Positions 26,698 through 35,359 of a DNA stretch of 64,000 bases are shown here, piece after piece. A model generated the notes under the pieces. That model did not search any database. It saw nothing but the letters and a program-made list of their open reading frames with translations, and was not told the DNA's origin. Both the position numbers and the translations under genes were made by a program. Every line of letters begins with the position of its first letter. Positions within the stretch are counted from its first letter, which is position 1. The stretch covers positions 62,001 to 126,000 of the forward strand of contig NZ_QAJN01000001.1 of NCBI RefSeq assembly GCF_003852425.1, given 5' to 3'. The DNA is from Paucibacter sp. KBW04 (GTDB lineage: Bacteria > Pseudomonadota > Gammaproteobacteria > Burkholderiales > Burkholderiaceae_C).

Positions 26698-28002
26698 ATG
26701 GATACCGCGTTACTTATTTTCCTGTTGTTTCTCAATGCGTTTTTTGCGGCCTCGGAGATGGCCCTCTCGGCCAGCCGCAAGGCACGCCTGCAGGTGCTGG
26801 TCGAGGCCGGCGAGTCCGGGGCTCAAAAAGCCATGGATCTGCATGAGGACCCGACCAAATTCCTGTCTACCGTCCAGATCGGCATCACCTCCATCGGTGT
26901 GCTGAACGGCATTGTGGGTGATGCCGCCTTTTCGGGCCCTCTGGCCCATTGGCTGACTCAAACCTTTGGCTGGCATGAAGGCTTCGTGGACATCACGGCC
27001 ACGGCCCTGGTTGTCATCACCATCACGGTGGTGACGATTATTTTTGGCGAGCTGGTGCCCAAGCGCCTGGGTCAGATCTACCCCGAGACCGTGGCCCGCC
27101 GGGTGGCGCCGGCCATGGACTTTTTGTCGATGGCGGCGCGCCCCTTGGTCAAACTCTTGAGCTTCGCCACCGAGGCGACGCTGGGCCTGATGGGTCTGGG
27201 CGGCCGCGTGCAGCGCAGCGTGACGGAAGAAGAAATCGCCGCCAGCCTGGACGAAGGCCGCGAGGCCGGTGTGATCGAGGAGCACGAGCACCAGATGGTG
27301 CGCAATGTGTTCCGCCTGGACGAGCGCGAGATCGGCTCCATGATGATCCCCCGCGCCGAAATCGCCTGGCTGGATGTGGACGATACGCCAGCGCAGGTGC
27401 TGGAAGTGCTCAAAGCCCATGGCTATAGCCGCTACCCGGTCTGCCGCGGCAGCCTGGCCGAGGTGCAGGGCGTGGTCTCGGCCCAGGTGCTGTTGCAGCG
27501 CGCGCTGAGCGGCCAGGCTCTGTCCTTGTCTGAGGATCTGGAGGCCGCCGTGTTTGTGCCCGAGACCTTGTCGGGCATGGAGTTGCTGGAGCAGTTCCGC
27601 GTCTCGGACGCGCCGCTGGTCTTTGTGGTGGATGAATACGGCGAGGTGCAGGGCGTGATCTCTGTGCGCGACGTGCTGGAAGCGATCGCGGGCGAGTTCA
27701 ATGCGCCCAGCGACGGAGATGCCTGGGCGGTGCAACGCGAGGATGGGAGCTGGCTGCTGGACGGCCTGATCCCGGTGCCCGAGCTGAAAGACCGCCTGGA
27801 GCTGAAGGAACTGCCCGAGGAGGACCGTGGGCGCTACAACACCCTGGCCGGCATGATCATGCTGCTGCTGGGGCGCTTGCCGCGCACGGCCGATGTGGTG
27901 GAGTGGAATGCTTGGAGATTTGAGGTCGTGGACCTCGATGGCAAGCGTGTGGACAAAGTGCTGGTCAGTCGACTGGCTGTTGATGGAGATGAAGAGTTAT
28001 GA
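26698..28002 (+). CDS. CNNM/CorC-type membrane protein (hemolysin family)
   Basis: A 434-residue inner-membrane protein. It has an N-terminal four-helix CNNM (DUF21) domain with MDTALLIFLLFLNAFFAASEMA and GELVPKRLG, then two CBS domains (about residues 200-330) and a C-terminal CorC_HlyC domain. Members are linked to magnesium or cobalt efflux and bind adenine nucleotides at the CBS pair. ATG 26698 opens directly on the first membrane helix; the frame extending upstream has no family similarity. Its last four bases overlap the sapC-like start (ATGA), so the two are translationally coupled. Confidence 0.88.
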   Translation: MDTALLIFLLFLNAFFAASEMALSASRKARLQVLVEAGESGAQKAMDLHEDPTKFLSTVQIGITSIGVLNGIVGDAAFSGPLAHWLTQTFGWHEGFVDITATALVVITITVVTIIFGELVPKRLGQIYPETVARRVAPAMDFLSMAARPLVKLLSFATEATLGLMGLGGRVQRSVTEEEIAASLDEGREAGVIEEHEHQMVRNVFRLDEREIGSMMIPRAEIAWLDVDDTPAQVLEVLKAHGYSRYPVCRGSLAEVQGVVSAQVLLQRALSGQALSLSEDLEAAVFVPETLSGMELLEQFRVSDAPLVFVVDEYGEVQGVISVRDVLEAIAGEFNAPSDGDAWAVQREDGSWLLDGLIPVPELKDRLELKELPEEDRGRYNTLAGMIMLLLGRLPRTADVVEWNAWRFEVVDLDGKRVDKVLVSRLAVDGDEEL

Positions 28003-28745
28003 GTACGCCCCCTCTGTATGGCAACTTGGTGCCCCTGGACCGTGAGGCCCACAAGCATCTGCGCCTGAAGACCGAGCTGTCCACGGTGGAACGCGTGGCT
28101 GGTTTGAATTCCTTGTTCCTGGCCGTGGTGGAGTTCGCCGAAGCCTGCAAGGAATACCCCATCGTCTTCGTGCGCGTGGGCGAAGCCCCGGCCGAAGGTG
28201 CCAAGCAGGCCGTGGCCCCCCTGGCCGTGCTGGGCCTGCGCGCCGGCAGCAATCTGTTCATCAAGGACGGCAAGTGGACCGGCAACTACGTGCCCGCCTA
28301 TCTGCGCCGCTACCCCTTCGCCATGGCTCGCATCGATCAGGACAGCGACACCATCGCCGTCTGCTACGACAGCGAGTGGGCCGGCTTCTCGGTGACCGAG
28401 GGCACCCAGCTCTTCGCCGCTGACGGCCAGCCGACCGAGTTCCTGGTCAATGCCAAGAACTTCCTGGAAAGCTTCGAGCAAGAGTCCGAGCGCACCCGCA
28501 ACGCCTGCCAGGTGCTGGTCGAGCTGGACCTGCTGCAAGACATGCGCTTCGAAGCCACTCTGGGCAATGGCGAGAAGATCGATGTGGACGGCTTCCTGGC
28601 CGTGGACGAGAAGAAGCTGGCCGAGCTGCCGGACGCCAAGATCGTCGAGCTGCATCGCAACGGTCTGCTGGCGCTGATCGAGATGCACCGCGTTTCCATG
28701 GGCAATATGAACCGTCTGGCCGTTCAACAAGCCAACGCTGCCTGA
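27999..28745 (+). CDS. SapC family protein
   Basis: A 248-residue soluble protein with the SapC family pattern (MSTPPLYGNLVPLDREAH start, YPIVF, GNYVPAYLRRYPF, ESFEQE segments). The family is named for a gene of the Campylobacter surface-layer locus, but its biochemical role is not established, and the name should not be confused with the peptide transporter SapC. There is no signal peptide. It is coupled by a four-base overlap to the CNNM gene and followed by a strong terminator, so the two form an operon. Confidence 0.85.
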   Translation: MSTPPLYGNLVPLDREAHKHLRLKTELSTVERVAGLNSLFLAVVEFAEACKEYPIVFVRVGEAPAEGAKQAVAPLAVLGLRAGSNLFIKDGKWTGNYVPAYLRRYPFAMARIDQDSDTIAVCYDSEWAGFSVTEGTQLFAADGQPTEFLVNAKNFLESFEQESERTRNACQVLVELDLLQDMRFEATLGNGEKIDVDGFLAVDEKKLAELPDAKIVELHRNGLLALIEMHRVSMGNMNRLAVQQANAA

Positions 28746-28790
28746 TTGAGCGCAAGCTCGGCCGCGCAGACTGAGCGCGGCCCAACGACG

Positions 28791-28826
28791 AGGAGCCGCC
28801 GGGCCATGGGCCTGCCGGCTCCTTTG
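28791..28826 (+). terminator. Intrinsic terminator after sapC-like gene
   Basis: AGGAGCCG (28791-28798) pairs with CGGCTCCT (28816-28823), with an inner GGCC/GGCC pair and a short TTT tail. Confidence 0.65.
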
Positions 28827-28953
28827 TCATTGCATTTTGAAAGTTAGTGTTTGGGCGATTTCAGGCCCAGGCAAACCCTGATCGGGTTTAACGACACAAA
28901 AAATCTTTGCCAATCTCGCTAGGATGTTTCCCAGAAATCCTCTGAGGTGATTC

Positions 28954-30378
28954 ATGTCGGTGTTGGTGTTTGAGGGTTTTTTGTCCACGCCTGAGATGTT
29001 GAAGGTGTTGGATCAGTCGTCCATCGTGCAGTCCATGATGGACTTTGAAGCGGCCCTGGCGAAAGCCCAAGGGCGCGTCGGGGTGATCCCGGCCTCGGCC
29101 GCGCAGGCGATTGCCAGCCTGTGCCGGGCCGAGCTCTACGATATCAATGCCCTGGTCGCAGCCAGTGCGCGCGACGGCAGCCTGGCGATCCCGGTGGTGC
29201 GCCGCCTGGCCGAGACGGTGGCCTTGTTCGATCCGGTCGCGGCCGGCTTTGTGCACTGGGGCGCGACCAGCCAGGACGTGATCGATAGCTCGCAGATTTT
29301 GCTGACGCGCCGCGCCCTGCAGCTGATCGAGGACGATTTGCTGCAGCTGATCAGCCTGCTGCTCGATCTGGCCGATGCCCATCCGGTCACGCCGGTGCTG
29401 GCGCGCACGCTTTTGCAGGCGGCCCAGGTCAGCAGCCTGCGCTTCCGCCTGGCCGCCTGGGTGCTGCCCTTGCTGCGTGCCGCGCAGGCCTTGCGCCATG
29501 CGGCCGACGCGGCCTTGCAACTGCAGTTTGGTGGGGCGGTGGGTACCTTGTCGGCTCTGGGCGAGCAGGCCGATGCGGTCAGCGCCGCCTTGGCCTCGGA
29601 ACTGCGCCTGCCCGTGCCCGAGATGCCCTGGCATTCGCAGCGCGACCGTATGGTGCGCCTGTGTGCCGAGTTAGGAGTGCTGTGTGGTTCCCTGGGCAAG
29701 CTGGCGCGGGATATCTCCCTGCTCTCGCAGACCGAGATCGCCGAGATGGTGGAGCCCGACGGCGCCAGCCCGACGCGGCCGCGCAGCCCCTCAAGAGCAA
29801 TGCCCCACAAGCGCAACCCGGTTTATTCCATGCTGGCCCTGGCCGCCGGCCAGCGCGCGCCGCAGCGGGTGGCGGCCTTGCTGGGCAGCATGGTGCAAGA
29901 GTTCGAGCGTGGCCTGGGCGGCTGGCAGGCGGAGCTGGCCGAGACCGTCAGCCTCTTGATGCACACCCATGGCTCGGTGCGTGCCATGGTCACGGCCCTG
30001 AGTGGTCTCAAGGTCTACCCGGAGCGCATGCGGCTCAATGTGGAGGCGCAGCACGGCCTGGTCTTCGCCGAAGGCCTGACGATGTTGCTGGCCGGCCCGC
30101 TGGGGCGGCTGGAGGCGCAGAGCCTGGTGGAAGGCTTGTGCGCCCAGGTGCAGGAGGCCGAGGAGGGCGAGGGGCCGGAGGAAGGCCATAACCTGGCCGC
30201 TGCCGCCCGCGCGCTGGTCCAGCGAGACGAGCGCTTGCGAGACGAGATCCGGGCTGCCGAGCTGGACGCCGTATTCGATGTGGAGCGCGTCGCCGCCCAG
30301 GCCGATCAAAGAGTGGCCAAGGCCTTGGCCCAGGCCCGCGAGGGTTTGACCGCGCTGCAGGATGAGCCGCATTGGTGA
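28954..30378 (+). CDS. PcaB-like lyase (fumarase/aspartase superfamily)
   Basis: A 474-residue cytoplasmic enzyme most like 3-carboxy-cis,cis-muconate cycloisomerase, which closes the lactone ring in protocatechuate degradation; adenylosuccinate lyase is the other possibility. The HWGATSQDVIDS segment carries the conserved Thr-Ser-Gln-Asp. In the superfamily signature loop, usually GSSxMPHKRNP, this protein reads PSRAMPHKRNP: the first, catalytic, serine is kept but the preceding Gly and the second Ser are replaced by Pro and Arg. Start ATG 28954 has GAGGTG ahead of it. No other pca genes are nearby, so the substrate is uncertain. Confidence 0.75.
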   Translation: MSVLVFEGFLSTPEMLKVLDQSSIVQSMMDFEAALAKAQGRVGVIPASAAQAIASLCRAELYDINALVAASARDGSLAIPVVRRLAETVALFDPVAAGFVHWGATSQDVIDSSQILLTRRALQLIEDDLLQLISLLLDLADAHPVTPVLARTLLQAAQVSSLRFRLAAWVLPLLRAAQALRHAADAALQLQFGGAVGTLSALGEQADAVSAALASELRLPVPEMPWHSQRDRMVRLCAELGVLCGSLGKLARDISLLSQTEIAEMVEPDGASPTRPRSPSRAMPHKRNPVYSMLALAAGQRAPQRVAALLGSMVQEFERGLGGWQAELAETVSLLMHTHGSVRAMVTALSGLKVYPERMRLNVEAQHGLVFAEGLTMLLAGPLGRLEAQSLVEGLCAQVQEAEEGEGPEEGHNLAAAARALVQRDERLRDEIRAAELDAVFDVERVAAQADQRVAKALAQAREGLTALQDEPHW

Positions 30379-30589
30379 GCCGAATGGCAGAGCCCGGCCG
30401 CCTGGTTCAGCGCCTGGCGATCTGATCCAACGCAAGGTCGAGCGCGCGTCGGGGCGAGCTGAGAACAGGGCAGGTCTGGGGCGCGGGGTGGCGGCCGGAG
30501 TCGGGTGTAAGGTCTGACTCAGGATTGCAGGTACACACTCACGTCCAAATCCTGCTGTTTTGTTCGAATTCCCAGCGAGCCCCGCCCCC

Positions 30590-31885
30590 ATGTCAGTCCA
30601 AGATCTGTACCAACAAAAGCGTCGCAGCGCCGACGATGCGATCGCCCTGCTCAAGAACGATGACTTCATCATCGTGCCCACCGGTGTGGGTGAGCCGCCG
30701 ACCCTGCTGAGCGCCTTGTCCGACCAGCGTCGGCGCTTCCGCAATATCCGCATCGCCCAGATCCTGCCGGTGCGCAAGTTTGGCTATTTCGACCCCGAGA
30801 CCACCGAGCATGTGCGACATATCGCCTTCTTCTACGGTGGCGCCTCGCGCCAGGGGGGCAAGGAGGGCTGGATTGATTTCATTCCCAGCTACTTCTCCGA
30901 GATGCCGGCCTTGATCGAGCGGGGTCTGATCCCCGCCGATGTGGTCTTCGCCATGGCCTCGCCCATGGACCAGCACGGTTACTTCTCCCTCAGCCTGGGG
31001 GCGGACTACACCATGGCCGCCGTCGCGCGCGCCCGCATCATCGTGCTTGAGGTGAATCCGAATGTGCCCTATGCGAATGGCAACTGCCATGTGCACATCT
31101 CGCAGATCTCGGCCCTGGTGGAAAGCAGCGAGCCGGTGATGGAGGTGGGCCTGCCCAAGATCGGCCCGGTGCAGCAAGCCATCGGAAAGTATGTGGCCGA
31201 CATGATCGAGGACGGCTCTACCCTGCAGATCGGCTACGGCGGCATTCCCGACGCGGTGGTAATGCAGCTGACTTCCAAGCGCGATCTGGGCATCCATACC
31301 GAGATGATTGGCGACGGCATCCTGACCCTGATCGAGTCCGGCGCCGTCACCAACCGGCGCAAGAACTATCTGCCCGGCAAGATGGTGGCCACCTTCGCCC
31401 TGGGTTCCAACAAGCTCTACCGCTTCATGGATCGCAATCCGGGCCTGGAGATGCACCCGGTGGACTTCACCAACGATCCCTACCTTGCTGGCAAAAACGA
31501 CAATCTCGTGGCCATCAACGCCACCTTGCAGATCGATCTGCTGGGCCAGTGCGGCTCGGAGAGCTTGGGTCCCACGCCTTACTCAGGCACCGGCGGCCAG
31601 AGCGACTTTGTGCGGGCGGCGAATCGTTCCAAAGGCGGCAAGGCCTTCATCGTCGTGCCCTCTACGGCCAAGGACGACAGCATCAGCCGCATCGTGCCCA
31701 CGCTCACGCCAGGCACGCATATGAGCACGAGCAAGAACGACATCAACTATGTCGTGACCGAGTTCGGCGTGGCCCAGCTGCGCGGCAAGTCCGCCAAGCA
31801 ACGCGCGCAGGAGCTGATCGCTATCGCCCACCCCAGCTTCCGCGCCGAACTGACGGCCGAGGCCAAGAAGCTCAATCTGCTCTGA
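30590..31885 (+). CDS. Acetyl-CoA hydrolase/transferase family CoA-transferase
   Basis: A 431-residue cytoplasmic enzyme of the Cat1/4-hydroxybutyrate CoA-transferase class. The IGYGGIPDAV loop and the GQCGSES segment, where the catalytic glutamate that forms the glutamyl-CoA intermediate is expected, are present. These enzymes move CoA between acetyl-CoA and small carboxylic acids. ATG 30590 is chosen over an in-frame TTG 30 bases upstream because family N-termini begin near VQDLYQQK. It lies 211 bases after the PcaB-like gene on the same strand, but the gap leaves co-transcription open. Confidence 0.85.
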   Translation: MSVQDLYQQKRRSADDAIALLKNDDFIIVPTGVGEPPTLLSALSDQRRRFRNIRIAQILPVRKFGYFDPETTEHVRHIAFFYGGASRQGGKEGWIDFIPSYFSEMPALIERGLIPADVVFAMASPMDQHGYFSLSLGADYTMAAVARARIIVLEVNPNVPYANGNCHVHISQISALVESSEPVMEVGLPKIGPVQQAIGKYVADMIEDGSTLQIGYGGIPDAVVMQLTSKRDLGIHTEMIGDGILTLIESGAVTNRRKNYLPGKMVATFALGSNKLYRFMDRNPGLEMHPVDFTNDPYLAGKNDNLVAINATLQIDLLGQCGSESLGPTPYSGTGGQSDFVRAANRSKGGKAFIVVPSTAKDDSISRIVPTLTPGTHMSTSKNDINYVVTEFGVAQLRGKSAKQRAQELIAIAHPSFRAELTAEAKKLNLL

Positions 31886-31979
31886 GCGGCGGTTTCTAGA
31901 CGCGCGCCTCAGCCGGGCGCGGCTTGCTCGCGTGGCATGATGGTTCGAAAGACGACCGTGCTTGCGCTGAGGAGGCGTG

Positions 31980-33341
31980 ATGAAAGCTCCAACCGCCTGG
32001 GTGATTCTGCTTTTGTTGCTTGCGGGCCTGCTGGGTTTACCGGCCTGGCCGGCGGGCGGCTCGCCCGACTTGCAGCGCTGGACGCTGTATCTCGATGCGC
32101 TGTATCTGAGTGGCTATCTGGCCATAGGCCTGATGGCCGTGGCCATGCTGCTGGCCCTGCGTTTGCCGCGCTTGGAAGGCTGGCTGGGCGGGCTGGATCA
32201 GGCCTATCGCCTGCACCGCCACCTGGCCCAGTGGGGCATCGTTTTAGCCCTGTTTCACTACCTGCTACGCCTCGGCGTTAAGCAGCTGCGTGCGGCGGGC
32301 TGGATGATCAAGCCCGAAGGCCTGCCCAGCAATGCACTTGAGTTCTTGCGGCCTCTGCACGGCACGGCCAAGGACTTGGCCGAATGGACGCTGTATCTGG
32401 CCGCTGCCCTGGTATTGGTGGCCTTGTGGCGGCGCGTGCCTTACCGCTGGTTTGCGCGCCTGCACCGCCTGCTGCCGGTGGCCTTTCTGCTGATGGTTTA
32501 TCACAGCCTGGTGTTTCTGCCCCTGGGCTACTGGCAGGGCCTGGGTCTGCCAGCGGCCGGCCTGATCCTGGGCTTGATGGCGCTGGGCACGGTGGCGGCG
32601 CTGCTGTCCTTGTTCGGCCGGGTTGGCCAACGCCGCCGGGTGGCGGGCGAACTGCTGGAAGTCAATCGTCTGCCCCTGGACGTGCTTGAGTTGCGGATCA
32701 AGCTGGCCGAGGGCTGGCCCGGTCACGACAGCGGCCAGTTCGGTCTGGCGACTTTTGATAGCCGTGAAGGCGCCCATCCCTTCACCATCGCTTCCAGCTG
32801 GAAGGGCGATGGTGAGTTGCGCTTCGCCATCAAGGCCCTGGGCGACTACACCCGCGTCTTGCCCACACGTTTGGCGCCGGGCGACCCAGTCTGGGTGGAG
32901 GGGCCTTACGGGCGTTTTGTCTTTGCCGACAGCAAGCCTCACCAGATCTGGGTGGGTGCAGGCATAGGCATGACGCCTTTTCTGGCCCGCCTGCAGGAGT
33001 TGGCCCAGCGTCGCCAAGACCTGGGTAGCCAGGGCTGCGAGGCGGCTGCCTTGCTGGAGCAGGGCGTTGACCTTTTCTACTGCACTCGCAAGGGCGACCC
33101 CGACATCACCCAGCGCATCCGTGACTTGGCGGGCGCGGCAGGGGTGAGGCTACATGTGCTGGAGTCTTCGACCCAGGGGCAGCTGAGCGCCCAGCGCCTG
33201 ATGCAAGAAGTGCCGCAGTGGCGCGAGGCCAGTCTGTGGTTCTGTGGCCCGGCTCGATTCGGCCAGGCTCTGCGCGAGGGGCTGAGTGCGGCCGGCCTGG
33301 CCGCGGGTGATTTTCACCAAGAGGCCTTCGAGTTCCGTTGA
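31980..33341 (+). CDS. Ferric-reductase-like transmembrane flavoprotein
   Basis: A 453-residue inner-membrane oxidoreductase. The first ~215 residues hold about six helices of the ferric-reductase type with paired histidines (LHRHLAQWG, LFHYLL, LHRLLPV, YHSLV) that would bind two b haems. The C-terminal half is a ferredoxin-reductase module with HPFTIAS (FAD) and GAGIGMTPFLARL (NAD(P)H). It should move electrons from NAD(P)H across the membrane to iron chelates or oxygen. Start ATG 31980 is set by AGGAGG five bases upstream. No iron-uptake gene is adjacent. Confidence 0.85.
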   Translation: MKAPTAWVILLLLLAGLLGLPAWPAGGSPDLQRWTLYLDALYLSGYLAIGLMAVAMLLALRLPRLEGWLGGLDQAYRLHRHLAQWGIVLALFHYLLRLGVKQLRAAGWMIKPEGLPSNALEFLRPLHGTAKDLAEWTLYLAAALVLVALWRRVPYRWFARLHRLLPVAFLLMVYHSLVFLPLGYWQGLGLPAAGLILGLMALGTVAALLSLFGRVGQRRRVAGELLEVNRLPLDVLELRIKLAEGWPGHDSGQFGLATFDSREGAHPFTIASSWKGDGELRFAIKALGDYTRVLPTRLAPGDPVWVEGPYGRFVFADSKPHQIWVGAGIGMTPFLARLQELAQRRQDLGSQGCEAAALLEQGVDLFYCTRKGDPDITQRIRDLAGAAGVRLHVLESSTQGQLSAQRLMQEVPQWREASLWFCGPARFGQALREGLSAAGLAAGDFHQEAFEFR

Positions 33342-33693
33342 GTTGTGGGCGCTATTCGCGCGCATCAGCGAGGCGGCTTTGAGCGGGCGGGCCAGGGTAG
33401 GGGGCGGGCCTACAAGTGCCTGTTGATCGGGGATGGCGTCATGCCGCTAGGGCGTCGCGCCCGTTGCTGCTTGCCGGATTGAAGGGCGCTTGACCCAGAC
33501 TTAGGTCAAACACAGCTCAAAAACACCGGATCCCAGCGTTACTACTTAAGGGATTTTCCAAGCTTCAAGCTGCAAGTTAGGGGTGTCAAATGTAACTTTG
33601 AGTTGTATCAGCCAATATTTCACAGAACGCTCGCTAGACTTGCGCCTGTTGGATTCGATCCCCTGATTTCAGTGGTTGACAAGTGAGCGATGA
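33342..33693. other. Regulatory-looking intergenic region
   Basis: A 352-base gap without a gene. The first 130 bases are GC-rich and featureless. The rest is AT-richer, holds a perfect inverted repeat at 33490-33509, and leads into the FeeM-type gene, so it probably carries that gene's promoter. I could not assign -35/-10 boxes with confidence. Confidence 0.5.
33490..33509. promoter_or_regulatory. Inverted repeat, candidate operator
   Basis: TTGACC - 8 bases - GGTCAA, a perfect six-base dyad about 185 bases before the FeeM-type start. The spacing suits a dimeric helix-turn-helix regulator, but none is encoded beside it. Confidence 0.45.
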
Positions 33694-34365
33694 ATGATTG
33701 ATGTGTCAAATGTTGCCGAGTTTCGGCGCGCGCCTTCCGCTCTGAACATCCAGACGGCCGCTCACGAGAATTTGGGTCAAGCCCGCGGTTTGGTTGCCCG
33801 TCGCTATGCCGACCGCGGCTATTTGTGCAAGGACCTGAGCACGCAAGCCGATGGCGCCGAAATCATCTGCTCCGCGTTTGATGGCATGACCACGGTGGGC
33901 ACCATCGCCGTGCGCTTTGATTCCCCCCAAGGTCTGCGTGCCGACGCCATTTTTGGCGAGGAGTTGCAGGCCTTGCGCGCCAAGGGCGCCAGCTTGTGCG
34001 AGTTCGGCCGCCTGGCGCTGGACCACCATGTCTGCGATAACAAGGAACTGCTGGCCCGACTCTTCCATGTGGCTTATCTGCATGCCCACCGTCTGGCTGG
34101 CTGCAAAACCCTGGTGATCGAGGTCAACCCCCGCCACGTGCCTTTTTATCGCCGCATGTTGGGCTTTCAGGTCCATAGCGAGGCGCGGCTGAATCCCCGC
34201 GTCAATGCGCCGGCCGTGTTGATGACGCTGGACCTGGTCTGGGGTAGCGAGCAGGTGGGCCTGTATGGCGGCCGCCCCGCCAGCGCGAGCAGCACCCGTA
34301 CTCTCTACCCCTACTTCTACGGCGTCGAGGAAGAGATCGCCTTGCTGGCCAAGATGCGCCAGTAA
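33694..34365 (+). CDS. FeeM-type N-acyltransferase (GNAT fold)
   Basis: A 223-residue cytoplasmic protein resembling the N-acyl amino acid synthase FeeM domain, a GNAT-fold enzyme that joins a fatty acyl chain from acyl carrier protein to an amino acid such as tyrosine. The EFGRLALD strand and the IEVNPRHVPFYRRMLGF helix-loop at the acyl-binding face are typical. Such enzymes can make long-chain acyl-amino-acid signals. ATG 33694 is the first in-frame start; an out-of-frame ATG lies four bases before it. It is convergent with the IclR gene. Product unknown. Confidence 0.65.
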   Translation: MIDVSNVAEFRRAPSALNIQTAAHENLGQARGLVARRYADRGYLCKDLSTQADGAEIICSAFDGMTTVGTIAVRFDSPQGLRADAIFGEELQALRAKGASLCEFGRLALDHHVCDNKELLARLFHVAYLHAHRLAGCKTLVIEVNPRHVPFYRRMLGFQVHSEARLNPRVNAPAVLMTLDLVWGSEQVGLYGGRPASASSTRTLYPYFYGVEEEIALLAKMRQ

Positions 34366-34386
34366 ACGGATCAGGCCCTTAGGCGT

Positions 34387-35202
34387 TCATGCCTGCCGCC
34401 AGCCCAGCTGGCGAGACAATTCTCGCCCTGTCTTTTGCAGGGCCAGAGCCAAGGGCCCGTCCAGGGCCAGATCGAAATGACCGCTGGGGCCAATCGCCGT
34501 GAGGCTGAGCACCATGCGCCCCTGATCGTCCAGCACCGGCGCCGCCAGCGCGCTGACGCCGTGCACCACCCCGTCGCGTGAGCTGGCCAGGCCGGCTTGG
34601 CGCGCCTGGCCCAGCTCGGCCTCAAAAGCCTTGTCCATTGCCGCGCGCTGCTTGGCGTCCAGGGGATTGAGGGCGTCTTCCGCCGCCAGGGCTTGCTGCA
34701 CCTGGGTCGGGGCTAAGAAGGCCGCAAACAAGCGCCCCGAGGCCGTGCCTCGCAAGCTCATCACCGTGCCATGGCGCATGCTGATGTGCACGGGGCTGGG
34801 CGCCTCCGCCACCCGCACGATGGTGGGGCCGCGATTGCCCCAGACCGCGATCGCCACCGTATGCCCCAGGCTTTGCGCCAACTCCTCGATACGTGGCGTG
34901 GCCAGGCGCACCGGTTCGTACTGCTGCAAGCTGATCAAACCCAGCTGTAAGGCCAAAGGCCCCAGGCCGTAGCGGCCGCTGCTGGCTTCTTGTTCCACCA
35001 GGCCCAGCTTGATGAAGCTGACCAGATAGGGGTGGGCCTTGGCCGGCGCCATCTGGCCCTCGCGCGCCAGGTCTTTCAAAGCCATGGGCCGACCTTGGTG
35101 AGCCAGGGCAATCAGCAACTGGCCGCCGACCTCGATGCTCTGGATGCCGCGTGGCCCACGCTCGGTGTTTTCTTCTGTGGAGGGGAGGGCGCTGGAACTC
35201 AT
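34387..35202 (-). CDS. IclR family transcriptional regulator of the homogentisate cluster
   Basis: A 271-residue regulator. The N-terminal winged helix spans about 18-80 (GIQSIEVGGQLL, then MALKDLAREGQM), and the C-terminal effector domain about 95-265 (with ISMRHGTVMSLRGTASGRLF and the SSRDGVVHGVSALAAPV segment), as in HmgR and other aromatic-acid sensors. It is divergent from the MBL-fold gene that opens the catabolic run, with an exact palindrome in the shared spacer, so it probably controls that operon in response to a pathway compound such as homogentisate. The effector is inferred from position. Confidence 0.85.
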   Translation of the reverse strand: MSSSALPSTEENTERGPRGIQSIEVGGQLLIALAHQGRPMALKDLAREGQMAPAKAHPYLVSFIKLGLVEQEASSGRYGLGPLALQLGLISLQQYEPVRLATPRIEELAQSLGHTVAIAVWGNRGPTIVRVAEAPSPVHISMRHGTVMSLRGTASGRLFAAFLAPTQVQQALAAEDALNPLDAKQRAAMDKAFEAELGQARQAGLASSRDGVVHGVSALAAPVLDDQGRMVLSLTAIGPSGHFDLALDGPLALALQKTGRELSRQLGWRQA

Positions 35203-35263
35203 GGGCGCTGATTAGACCCGAAATCAAGGGCTTGGTACTCAAGAAAATTAGCCATAGACAAAT

Positions 35264-35285
35264 GAATTTAACTTTGATTAAATTC
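35264..35285. promoter_or_regulatory. Candidate IclR operator
   Basis: A perfect inverted repeat with eight-base arms, GAATTTAA - 6 bases - TTAAATTC, in the AT-rich spacer between the iclR-type gene and the catabolic genes. It is the only strong dyad there. Confidence 0.6.
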
Positions 35286-35359
35286 GAGCCCTGCTGAACA
35301 CCGCGCCCGCTCCGCCGTTTTTGACCGGGTCCTCATCGCCATCAACCCAGCCCAAAGCC

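Noticed and set aside
29770-29820. Frameshift pair in the PcaB-like signature loop
   Set aside because: Reading other frames does not restore the GSS motif; the bases fit a simple Gly-to-Pro and Ser-to-Arg change in an intact frame.
28954-30378. Assigning the gene symbol pcaB
   Set aside because: The altered loop and lack of neighbouring protocatechuate genes make the substrate uncertain.
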